Origin: Anadara kagoshimensis
Taxonomy: Eukaryota > Mollusca > Bivalvia > Arcoida > Arcidae
Assembly: GCA_021292105.1 (NCBI GenBank)
Contig: CM037875.1
Span: forward strand, 57,957,908-58,021,907
DNA length: 64,000 nt
Direction of reading: 5' to 3'
A program made the translations under genes and the position numbers. Positions 55,010-64,000 of the stretch are shown piece after piece (position 1 is the stretch's first letter; the number at the start of each line of letters is the position of its first letter). The notes under the pieces are model-generated. The model saw only the letters and a program-made list of their open reading frames with translations, was not told the origin of the DNA and did not search any database.

Positions 55010-55290
55010 CACCAGGTCCCAGTTTCATCATTTAAACTCAGATTTTCCTTACCTTAAGCCTGGTATATTTTTAATCTGAATAATTTTGTCAAGTTTTCAT
55101 TAGATATCCATGTGTTTAAAATGTCAATTTTAAAAATCTGCCAAGATTTATTACAGTTACATGTATACTGTATTTTTACTCTGCCAAAACTTTTCATTTG
55201 TAGTGTCATTAAATAATGCCAATATGTACCAGATTTAAGTTAAAGAAAATCTTATTTAAGGAATGAATGTGAAGCTTGAGAGAAACCTAT
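55010..55290. mobile_element. Fold-back MITE, copy B
   Basis: Same arms as 46165-46445 (CCAGTTTCATCATTTAAACT ... AAATCTTATTTAAGGAATGA), more diverged. Confidence 0.65.
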
Positions 55291-55596
55291 AGACATTATT
55301 ACAAGTGAAATGTATTTAGACCAATAAACATACAGGGTTCTTATTTGTGTCATGCCGAGTGTCACAACTGGTATTGAATTTGAAAGCCTCATTCAAAGAA
55401 CAGATAAATGCAGTGTGATGGGGCATTCACTACAATTTTTCAAGTTTAGGTTACGACTCTTTCAAGAAACAAACTCTTACACCTCAATCATGAAAAGAAC
55501 ACCATATCAGCTGAAACTAATTTAAATTTAGATACTAGTAATTTTAAGAAAGTGTATGTAAATGCCCTTAATTTTACATGGACAGACAGACATTCC

Positions 55597-55623
55597 GGGG
55601 GGGGGGGGGGGGGGGGGGGGGGG
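55597..55623. repeat. Poly-G run of 27
   Basis: An uninterrupted G homopolymer. Its length in the assembly may be inexact. Confidence 0.9.
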
Positions 55624-55739
55624 TTCTTCCTTCCCCTTCCTGTGTTCTTTAGTTAATTTGTAATGTTCACAGTAGTTCCTTCAACTTTAGCCTTAAATCA
55701 CCACTATACACAAGGGCATCTATGGCCTAAAGGCACAGA

Positions 55740-55910
55740 TCACTGTCTCATTCAGGACAGATACTTTAATGTGATAAAGTTTGTTAGTTTGCTCACCAAA
55801 GGTTGATGATTTTCTCTGGGCACTTTGGTTTTCTCCACATCCATGAACTGACCACCTTGATATAAGTGAGAGAATCTTGGCTGTGGTGTGAATTCCCTTT
55901 ATGGTACTCT
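55740..55910 (+). mobile_element. SINE body and tail fragment
   Basis: TTTTCTCTGGGCACTTTGG, TCTCCACATCCATGAACTG and TTGATATAAGTGAGAGAATC match the body and tail of the SINE at 5205-5430 (inverted there). Confidence 0.6.
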
Positions 55911-56485
55911 ACTCCACACCACTCCACTACTATTTACAGTAGTTCATAGTTCTATCAAATTTGTACAAGATGTCTTTCCTGTTCAAAGAATTACAAAACA
56001 TTTAACAAATGTTAACATACCATTTTAATATAAAAAATAAGTTATTTCTAAAATTATCAGTTTAATCAGGAGAATATACAATGTACATGTGCGATCTGAT
56101 CATTACCATCTACATACAGAAAGAATTATGAAACTTCACATAAATACCTTTATAACAGTAGTGACAACATCATGAATACCGGTTTATCAAAATATGACAT
56201 CCTCTTTAATGTGTTGCACATTTAAACTAGCCTACAACATTTCACTGTGGTAGTCATCTATATGTATAAATATAATGCTTAGTCATCTGTGAAAACACAG
56301 GACATCAAACAGTTAATACACCCACACTCTCGTGGTCATGGATACAGCCAAACAAAAATAAAAACAAGATAAAGAAAATTATGGGACCCATAAAACTGAT
56401 GGTCACTGTGGTGGATATGGGTGCCAAATATTTCAAAATAAGTACCATTTATGCATAAATATACATTTGTATATTAAAACTAATG

Positions 56486-57971
56486 TTAACATTCTTCATT
56501 TTGTTTCTTGGGAAGAGTCTGCATATTTCTAAATTCATGAATACAATCTGTGATAATTTGTCTTTCAGATGTTGATGCTTCCATTTCTTTCTCTTGTAAA
56601 CTATCCAGAATTTCACTGATTATTTTTTCCTGATCATTCGGAAGGACATCATTAGAAGACATATACTTTTTAGCTAAGTTTAACACAGGCTGCAACTCTG
56701 TCAAACACTGGCTAATACCTGAAAACAAAAAAAAAAAGGAAAATTTGCATTTATTGGCTGTAATTAATACTTGCAAGGATCTAAAAATTTATCATTACTG
56801 TAAAGGACATTAATAAACAGCAAACCGATGGACAGGATGATTCCTCCTGTCCATCTGTCTGGCCATCCATTCGTCCCTATATCATGTCTGCTCCATTTGC
56901 ACCAAGATTGGTTATTTGACTAAGGCAGATTAGTTGGTTTTCTGTGGCCATCCATTAAAGAAATAATTGAAACTAGGGTTTTACACAATATTCTTCTCAT
57001 GCTGTTTTTAATTTACATTAAGATAGATTTTACTGGTAAATAAATAAATGATAAACTTACACAGAAAATATACCAGATGAAAATAAACTGAAGCCCTGGC
57101 TCTGTCTTCCAGCAAATCTAGTTCTGAAAGTCTATATAATACTGCTTTCTTATCTATCTCCATATCATGTTTGGACTCAATAATATCCATTGTCATTTTG
57201 GTCAAATGTAATTTAATTTTCTCATTCTCTGATAAAATTTTGTCTGCATCTTCAAATTTGGACATCAACATGTGTTTTCCATAAACCAGCACCTGGTAAA
57301 GAGTCTCCCATTTCTTCACATTCTTCAACAAAATCAGATAAGATACACAGATTGAGGAAAATGTCTTAAAATCATCACAGATATCAAAACAAAGAAAATA
57401 TCCACATTTTTGTACTTCCTGGTTTTATGATATAAAATCCTTAAATGTGCCACACCCTCCGAGACACGCCCACATTTATAATATGCTTCATTTAGACATT
57501 TATAAAAGTTTTTACTGGATATAACATTCACAGCCAAAATATCATGCAGGTCTACTAACAACGCATACTCTCCCAGATTTGCAATCAGTTGAATCAAATT
57601 CAGTACGAGGGTTCTGTCTGGAATGTCACCCACTGCTATACCTTTCTTCAACAACTTTACAGCCTTTTCAACCTCCCATTCATCCATCAAAATAATCAGT
57701 CTTTTTTCTATGTTTGAATTTGACTCTACATCATCTGTATATCTATGTCTCTGTTGTAATTCTTTATTTGAAATAAACTGTTTCCACATACTGGTCTTGT
57801 ACTCAGTGTTGAAAAATTATAAGATGGTCTACTTAAAATGTGCATTTGTGCAGTATTTCTTCTATAATATAAATTTTGCTGTTTCACATTTGTAACATAT
57901 GTGAAGTATAATAACTTAGGTTTTACAAATCTCTGTAGATGACATTGGCTACACAACACTCTTAATGCCAT
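56486..57971 (-). CDS. Unassigned, probably mitochondrial helical-repeat protein; frame interrupted twice
   Basis: From ATG 57971 (MALRVLCSQCHLQRFVKPKL) the first ~55 residues are rich in Arg, Ser, Thr and hydrophobics with no acidic residue, as in a mitochondrial presequence. The body (e.g. LNLIQLIANLGEYALLVDLH, KCGRVSEGVAHLRILYHKT) looks like PPR/TPR-type helical hairpins. One large exon (57971-57061) and a last exon (56718-56486) are joined by a GT-AG intron in phase 1; stop TAA at 56486. The large exon is open only if one base is gained or lost at an A5 (57812-57816) and at a T5 (57407-57411) on the plus strand. About 380 residues would result. I considered PTCD2 and MRPS27 and cannot support either. 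It is either a real gene with assembly indels or a recent pseudogene. Confidence 0.55.
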
Positions 57972-58214
57972 TGTGTTAATTTCCTGATCAATACAGACTC
58001 CTGGGAGGATAAACATTAAATAAAGAATTTATTTTATTTATATTATTGACATAAATAATTCTTGCAAATAAATTGTTGACCCTGGGATATTGCAAGCCTA
58101 GGCTTATCAAGGCCCTCAAAAAATTTTATGTCCATCACACAGTATTGTTGATAAGTTTGATGTCTCTGCATCCAGGATTGCCCTGGATATATTTGACGTC
58201 CCAGTTTCGTGTTC

Positions 58215-58405
58215 CTTTCACACAATTTTGATTACACATGTGGCGGGTGTAGCTAGCTAAACAGGAGATGCTTACTCTTCCGGAGTACCCGGACTCAATC
58301 CCCTGGTGGTAGTTCGTGTGTAACATAAATTGTCAGTTCTAAAGTTTTTACAGTGCTTTCTGTATTGTGATTCGGATGTGGATTAGTATGTTTGTTTTTG
58401 ACTAT
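58215..58405 (-). repeat. Dispersed repeat, copy 3 of 3 (inverted)
   Basis: Reverse complement of the repeat at 28745-28918, sharing ATTACACATGTGGCGGGTGT and GTGATTCGGATGTG. Two short minus-strand ORFs here are artefacts. Confidence 0.7.
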
Positions 58406-58518
58406 AGACCCCTATAATGTTTTAAAATAATATTCGCACCTGTTCCACCAAGTTAATAAACTGTTTATAAACCCATTATGGCAATATTGACTTTTTACAT
58501 GGATATCAGCGTCTTATA

Positions 58519-58653
58519 TTAATTAGTCCGACTAATCACCCATTAAACCCCCATTATAATTTTTTTACTTTTTGGAGGTTTGTGGTCCACAAACCTCCAA
58601 AAAGTCAAAAAATTATAATGGGGGTTTAGTGGGCTGATTAGTCGGACTATATA
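58519..58653. mobile_element. Fold-back element with ~67-bp arms and a 1-bp loop
   Basis: Arms meet around T58586 (GGTTTGTGG-T-CCACAAACC) and pair outward through ATTATAATGGGGGTTTA to TTAGTCCGACTAATC, with few mismatches. A partial copy of one arm lies at 60950-60998. Confidence 0.9.
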
Positions 58654-58730
58654 TTAATATGTGTAGTGCAAGCAGTTAATTTGTAATTTGTTTCATCATG
58701 ATCGGAGCACAGGAACTTGTAATTAATGTT

Positions 58731-58808
58731 TAAACTATACTATCCAGGCTTTCTATACTATCCAGCACTTTCTTAGTGCTGGATAGTATAGAAAGTCTGG
58801 ATAGTTTA
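58731..58808. repeat. Inverted repeat, ~35-bp arms
   Basis: Left arm 58731-58768 and right arm 58776-58808 pair around a TTTCTTA loop (TATACTATCCAGCAC / GTGCTGGATAGTATA), with a small indel. The left arm also holds a direct repeat of CTATACTATCCAG-like sequence. Confidence 0.9.
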
Positions 58809-58809
58809 T

Positions 58810-59500
58810 TTAGCCTATTTCGGAGAAAGCAAGATCGCAAAATACTCTATAAATTTCAATACGACGGGTACAAATCAATGATTCTTTTACTTACATGAGC
58901 CAAGTCGTAACTGAAATTTTCTGTTTCGGTTCCATCCTTGCTTAATATATCATTTTATGCGACAAAATATAACCTGGGTGGGTGTTTACAATGGTAATCT
59001 TTTTTACGAAATGGCGGGGTTCTTTATGTTACGTAGTCATGACGAAAGAGTCGACTATTTACGTAGGTTAGTGCAGCTCAAGAACTGATTGATTTTTGCG
59101 TAACCAGGATGACCAAAATCGATTTATTAAAGTAATAAAGTGAACTACCTTTCTGCATTTTCAAACTTTTGAAAAATTGATTACAAGTTCCTGTGATCGG
59201 AGTCCGTGTTTGCACATCAGTAATTATGGCCTTGTCATCAAACATAAGTGAGCAGTGGAGAAAAGAATTGCATAGATTACACTTTTTACACATACCTTCG
59301 TCCTTAATTTAACTAATTAAGGCCAATAAACAGATTACAGCAACTAATATTCGTGTAGTTTTTCTCTTTCAGGGACATAACGGAAGCCTATATTGAAAGG
59401 TAAAATTTTTAATGGAAACGTATTGAACACAAATTAATCCCGGATTTATAAATTAACCATTTTGACTGGTAAATTAATTATTTTAAAAACAAAGTTCACC
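58810..59500. other. Intergenic, nothing recognised
   Basis: No coding or repeat structure that I can support. Confidence 0.4.
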
Positions 59501-59514
59501 AGTCAATTAACCCT

Positions 59515-59690
59515 TAGACTGCCAAAATCGGCCTTGGGCCGATGGTCACAAACTTTCACTGCCAAAATCGGCCTTGGGCCGATGGAGACAAACTTTCACT
59601 GCCAAAATCGGCCCTGGGCCGATAGAGACAAACTTTCACTGCCAAAATCGGCCCTGGGCCGATAGAGAACCTGCTCAGTGCCAAAAGGTT
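59515..59690. repeat. 40-bp tandem repeat, four copies, each with a hairpin
   Basis: Each unit contains ATCGGCC-YTG-GGCCGAT, a 7-bp GC-rich stem in an AT-rich setting, followed by AGACAAACTTTCACTGCC. TTAACCC precedes the first unit, reminiscent of a piggyBac-type end, but no partner end was identified. Confidence 0.9.
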
Positions 59691-59916
59691 TAGTAAGTCA
59701 AATAATCTGTTCGTTACTTTTTCAGTTTTATAACGCCAACGTCGATGATGTTTGAATAAAATGAATGACGTCATTGCACTGAAAATGACGTCACAATACC
59801 ATAGTCTTCAATTTCCCGTACTTACAATGATTCTGACAGGTGTTCAGAGATATTATGATTGCCTTTACTAAAAGAAATTGTTTTCAATCCTTTGTCATTT
59901 GAAATAATAGAATTAG

Positions 59917-59929
59917 GGGGGGGGGGGGT
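59917..59929. repeat. Poly-G run
   Basis: About 13 G in a row. Confidence 0.85.
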
Positions 59930-60229
59930 GACAAAACATTTATCAAATAATCTTGGTAATATTTAGAGAGAAAAACATAAAACATCAAGAAGAAACAAGA
60001 GTTTAATTATAGTATTAATCATTCATTGCTGGCCATGTGAATTTTGATTTGAAATTGTAACTACTTGTTAGATACCCCGTGATTGAAGACTGCGGTAGCT
60101 GAGTTGTAATTAAACACAAGTGGGAACAGTTTTTTTCCTTTTTGCAGGCCTCTGTCAATCGTTTTGGCACTAGGTGTTGTGGACCGAATGGTCTTCAAAT
60201 GTTTATCTGTACAAGGGCGGTTACAGACA

Positions 60230-60413
60230 AATAGTTTGGGCTTGTCTGTTTGTTTTGAAAAAAGACAAAAGCAGGACAGACTCATATTACAAAGGGCGCA
60301 TAAAGGGGTATCATGGTCTTCCTGGAAACAAATAACATTTCCAGATGTGTATCGTATCTCACATTATGCTATACTAAGATTTTTTAAAATGAAGCGCAGT
60401 CCAGGTGAGCTAA
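60230..60413 (+). mobile_element. Helitron-like 3' part
   Basis: Ends in GTCCAGGTGAGCTAA (to 60413). The start is not identifiable. A 104-codon ORF crossing it has no recognisable feature. Confidence 0.4.
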
Positions 60414-60949
60414 AAAATATGCATCAAGCAGAAGGTTCTAGGGTTAAATCTGTCGAAATATTGATATATTTAGCATAACCGTAAATTTTAATCATCATAC
60501 CAGGCGGTGATAGGTTGTTTTTTTCTGATACTGAAACTCTGTCCTGAATTATTATATGTCTTATTATTTATGTTAACGTTGTTGTAATAAAAATACAAAG
60601 AGCTTTTAGATAATCAATTCAAAGTCAAGATTTTAAATAACTTTTTAGTGTCCTTTTTGTTCGTTTTGTTGCCGCCATGTTCTTAAGTTTTATATATCCA
60701 TAATTTTTTTTATTTACCATATGATGTGATGCTCTGCATTTCACGTTGTGATATTTTGTGTCTAGCCACTAGTTATCAGGTCTAGCTGTGATCCACCTGA
60801 AACGGGGAATCGCCCGATCGGGGGACAATCAAAGGGTGGTAATTCTTGTGTGTGTTCACGCGAATACACAGAAGAGTTCCACTGATCGCGAGTAATACTA
60901 CCTTATGTAAACATTCGGTAGGTCTTGCATAGATACTCGCGCTTGTCAA

Positions 60950-61042
60950 ATCTCCAAAAAGTCAAAAAATTAAAATGGGGGATTAGTCGGACTATAGACG
61001 ACGACGGCAGACACCAAGTGACCTTCGGTCGAGGTGAGCTAA
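60950..61042 (+). mobile_element. Composite of a fold-back arm and a Helitron-like terminus
   Basis: CTCCAAAAAGTCAAAAAATT and ATTAGTCGGACTATA match an arm of 58519-58653. GACGACGGCAGAC, a GACC-TTC-GGTC hairpin and GAGGTGAGCTAA follow. Confidence 0.55.
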
Positions 61043-61099
61043 AAACTCAAAACCGATTAAAGTAATACTTGAAATCATATTGACTTTTCACACCCATTG

Positions 61100-61768
61100 G
61101 TAGTTCTGGCTATTACAGAGTACATGTAGTTGGTGGTTCTGGCTATTACAGAGTACATGTAGTTGGTGGTTCTGGCTATTACAGAGTACATGTAGTTGGT
61201 GGTTCTGGCTATCACAGAGTACATGTAGTTGGTAGTTCTGGCTACTACAGAGTACATGTAGTTGGTGGTTCTGGCTATTACAGAGTACATGTAGTTGGTG
61301 GTTCTGGCTATTACAGAGTCCATGTAGTTGGTGGTTCTGGCTATTACAGAGTACATGTAGTTGGTGGTTCTGGCTATCACAGAGTACATGTAGTTGGTGG
61401 TTCTGGCTATCACAGAGTACATGTAGTTGGTGGTTCTGGCTATTACAGAGTACATGTAGTTGGTGGTTCTGGCTATCACAGAGTACATGTAGTCAGTGGT
61501 TCTGGCTATAACAGAGTACATGTAGTTGGTGGTTCTGGCTACTACAGAGTACATGTAGTTGGTGGTTCTGGCTATCAGAGTACATGTAGTTGGTGGTTCT
61601 GGCTATTTAAGAGTACATGTAGTTGGTGGTTCTGGCTATTACAGAGTACATGTAGTTGGTGGTTCTGGCTATTACAGAGTACATGTAGTCACTGGTTCTG
61701 GCTACCAGAGTATATGTAGCGAGTGGTACCGACTATTACATAATACATGAAGTTGGTGGTTCTGGATA
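61100..61768. repeat. 33-bp minisatellite, about 19-20 copies
   Basis: GTTCTGGCTATTACAGAGTA with CATGTAGTTGGTG recurs, mostly 33 bp and sometimes 30. Because the unit is a multiple of three and stop-free, a 159-codon minus-strand ORF of 11-residue repeats appears. Nothing shows it is expressed. Confidence 0.95.
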
Positions 61769-61970
61769 CTGTAAAAGTATTAATTTTCGTGTATATTTAT
61801 TTTCGCAGTGTAGGAAATTTTGACATATCTGCATAGTTAAATTTTTTGCGTTTTTGAAATATGCACTATAACACAATAAGCACAATATAATTTGCGCTTT
61901 GTATTAATTATGCAAAACGACCCCAAAATATGCGAAAATTAGTACACTGGGAAAATAAATATGTTTACAG
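61769..61970. mobile_element. 202-bp MITE inserted inside the 33-bp array, TA duplication
   Basis: CTGTAAAAGTATTAATTTTC at the left pairs with TTTACAG-ended sequence at the right (similarity ~25 bp with mismatches). It is flanked by TA on both sides. Array sequence (TCACCGAGTACATGTAGTTG) resumes directly after it. Confidence 0.85.
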
Positions 61971-62049
61971 TATCACCGAGTACATGTAGTTGGTGGTCCT
62001 GTTGCGTTACTAGAGTTTCTGGCTATTCTGCTCTAGATATAATTTTTCA

Positions 62050-62210
62050 GTAAGCTCTTTAATAATGGAGGAAACTACATATAGAGAACTTGGAGAAAAC
62101 TAACCAGCTTTGGCAGGCAAACTCACTTTCCAATGCTTGGATTTTGCAGAGTTGGTGGCGAGGTGTTCTGTGATCCATAATTGTTTGACAACTCAGCTAC
62201 TTAGGCCCCA
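62050..62210 (-). mobile_element. Decayed SINE-like fragment
   Basis: GGAGAAAACTAACCAGCTTTGGCAG-type body and CAACTCAGCTACTTAGGCC resemble an inverted, degraded relative of the SINE at 5205-5430. Weak. Confidence 0.35.
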
Positions 62211-62596
62211 ACTTATGAAAGGGATGTGCATTATGCATCAACTTTTTACATTCTAGTTTATCTATCCTTTATCAAGCATGGATTTCCTTCTGATATATAA
62301 TTCTTTTGGTGGTTTTGAAAATACTTCCAAGTCATGGACAACATTTTTTTTTGCTCATGATCCTGCTTACTTTGTTAGGCTATGTTTTGTATAGTTGCTT
62401 TCTATGATGTGCACTGAACATTTTATAGTGACCTATGGAATGAACATATCAAATAAAACTTGTGGTTAACTGTTTGATTTACCACTGTGCATTATTAGTT
62501 TAATGACTCTGCTCCGTGAAATATGTTTATAACCTTCCTATTTCAATATTTACTGTAGTTCACTAGTGTATCTTTGTGTGTCCATCATAAAGAGTA

Positions 62597-62855
62597 GAGT
62601 AGAGTTGAGTAATGGTGTTTTATGCCCCACTCATAATTCTTTCACATACATTCGAGTTGATCAGTTCAGGGATTGTGGAGGAAACCAATGTATCAAGAGA
62701 AAACAAGTGAATTAACAAACTTTCTCATACATGTACTATGACCTGTGTACTATGACCTGTCCTGAGTGGGGTTTGAACCTAGGAAGTGAGAGGTTCTGTG
62801 ATATTTCACGTTAGGAGGCTAACTGCTAATAACTATAGTCAGTCAAATAGCATTT
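62597..62855 (-). mobile_element. tRNA-derived SINE copy
   Basis: Tail (GAGTTGAGTAATGGTGTTTT at 62611), body and B-box-like inverse of AGGTTCAAACCCC (62768-62780) follow the layout of the 5.2- and 23-kb copies. Confidence 0.6.
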
Positions 62856-62904
62856 AATATAAAGTCCATTCTTCTGAACACCTTTTCTCAACATTCCTGC
62901 ACCA

Positions 62905-63130
62905 ACTATGGTAGCTCAGTTGGTAGCGTGCTTGCTCCTTATGTTGGAGGTCATGAGTTTGCACCCAGTCTGACCAACACTTGAAAATAGGTAGTGACTG
63001 TTCTTTTGCTAAGCACTCAGAATTTAGATATGAATTAAAAGGGTCCTTTGGAAGAGATCTTTACAAATTGATGCCACATGTAACAGCAGGCATGGCATTC
63101 CTGTATAGCTGGATCTTAGTATACATTGGG
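62905..63130 (+). mobile_element. tRNA-derived SINE, head and body
   Basis: A tRNA-like head (A box TAGCTCAGTTGGTAG at 62912-62926, degenerate B box GAGTTTGCACCC at ~62955) leads into ACTTGAAAATAGGTAGTGAC and AGCACTCAG, shared with the SINE at 23030-23372. The tail is absent. Confidence 0.7.
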
Positions 63131-63239
63131 CTATCTTATATCTATGATAGTATGGACATTACCGTAGTTAAAACACAACCAACAGGAAAAATAACAGCAT
63201 TTTGTATCATATTTACTATTATGTAACTCTTTAGTAATT

Positions 63240-64000
63240 ACATATTTATAATTAGTTATTTAACATATAATGAAATACAATCAGTAGATGATGTGAATGT
63301 TATTTGTTCTTGAAAATAATTTTTGTCTGGAACATGAAAACATCAACTACATGTTATATATCAGGGACTGATACTTCAGTTTTTAAAAGAAAGAAAAAAC
63401 AAAATAAACAAGATGATTTCTGTGATTCTGTAAACATGTGTGTTATCTGAGTGTATGTTTATCTGTAATGTAATGTTGTTTTTACATTTTCTATGAAAAT
63501 GAATGATTTTCACCAATGATTCATTACAAATACAAAAACATGTTTTACAAGTCAAAATATTGAATTTACTCATTTCTATTTATTTGACAAGTAACAATTA
63601 AGGAAAATGAATTTTGATACCATGTCATGCCTTGAAATGTAGCAGTAATGCAAAAAAATGGAAAAACATGTATTATAAATAGTTGTACATTGTACTTTCT
63701 GTTAAAAAATAAGATTAAACAACTTATTTTGAATTCAGACTAAATAGTAAATAACACAGCGAAACCTGTCAAAACTTTGACACTCGGCTTCTGGAGGACT
63801 GAAGATTTTGTTCAACATAAGACTCCAGACAGGGTTTTGGTCTAGGATACAGGGTTTTGGCCTAGAGGATTGAGACTTTTGTTCAGATCAGACTGTAGAG
63901 TATTTACTTTGTGGAGATTTAACAGGGTTTTGTGTTATGGTATATTGGTTAATTTATCAAATAATATTAATTGTTTTGACTTAACAAAGTATTTCAATTT
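63240..64000. other. Nothing recognised to the right edge
   Basis: AT-rich, no gene or repeat other than a short duplicated CAGGGTTTTGG (63832 and 63851). Confidence 0.4.

Noticed and set aside
56486..57971. Naming the gene PTCD2 or MRPS27
   Set aside because: Length and presequence fit, but I could not match motifs to either; a profile search is needed.
60164..60478. 104-codon ORF
   Set aside because: It overlaps a Helitron-like 3' end and has no recognisable motif.
61075..61554. 159-codon minus-strand ORF as a gene
   Set aside because: It is the complement of a 33-bp minisatellite and has no gene context.
62905..62985. Functional tRNA gene
   Set aside because: The B box is degenerate and the acceptor stem does not pair; downstream sequence matches the 23-kb SINE, so it is a SINE head.

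Overview
The window is AT-rich animal nuclear DNA. It has multi-exon genes with GT-AG introns and dense non-autonomous transposons, SINE-like repeats and minisatellites. The repeat content and gene style suggest a lophotrochozoan, most likely a bivalve mollusc. That is an inference from pattern; no species can be named from sequence alone.

Left part (1-27,434, minus strand): most of the gene for 5-oxoprolinase (OPLAH), the ATP-dependent cytosolic enzyme that opens 5-oxoproline to glutamate in the gamma-glutamyl (glutathione) cycle. I placed 25 coding exons with consistent splice sites and phases, giving 961 residues from the initiator Met. The last ~330 residues of a normal ~1,290-residue OPLAH must lie left of the window. 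Its introns hold Helitron-like elements with ~145-bp internal repeats, MITEs, SINEs, a pogo/Tigger remnant and several minisatellites.

Middle (27.4-43 kb): intergenic. A CR1/jockey-type LINE (endonuclease fragment plus a 696-codon reverse-transcriptase ORF) is split by a ~1.9-kb terminal-inverted-repeat insertion. A repeat-poor, possibly 5'-regulatory stretch follows.

Right part (about 35-49.8 kb, plus strand): BPHL (valacyclovir-hydrolase type alpha/beta hydrolase, usually mitochondrial), with seven clear coding exons, a complete Ser-Asp-His triad and a candidate first exon. OPLAH and BPHL are divergent. At 56.5-58.0 kb (minus) lies an unassigned, probably mitochondrial helical-repeat protein gene; its reading frame needs two 1-nt shifts, both at homopolymers of five. 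A 5'-truncated L1/Tx1-like LINE with near-identical target-site duplications lies at 52.4-54.3 kb. The rest is repeats.

The most unusual signal is a set of tandem arrays built from, or ending at, exon edges. In OPLAH the 3' ends of exon 3 and exon 14, each with its 5' splice site, are repeated about 13 and 14 times. The 5' edge of OPLAH exon 19 is duplicated once, with a dead acceptor. In BPHL the 5' edge of an exon with its 3' splice site is repeated 24 times in a 40-bp unit open in all three frames. A separate 12-copy array is made of one terminal inverted repeat of a Tigger-like transposon.
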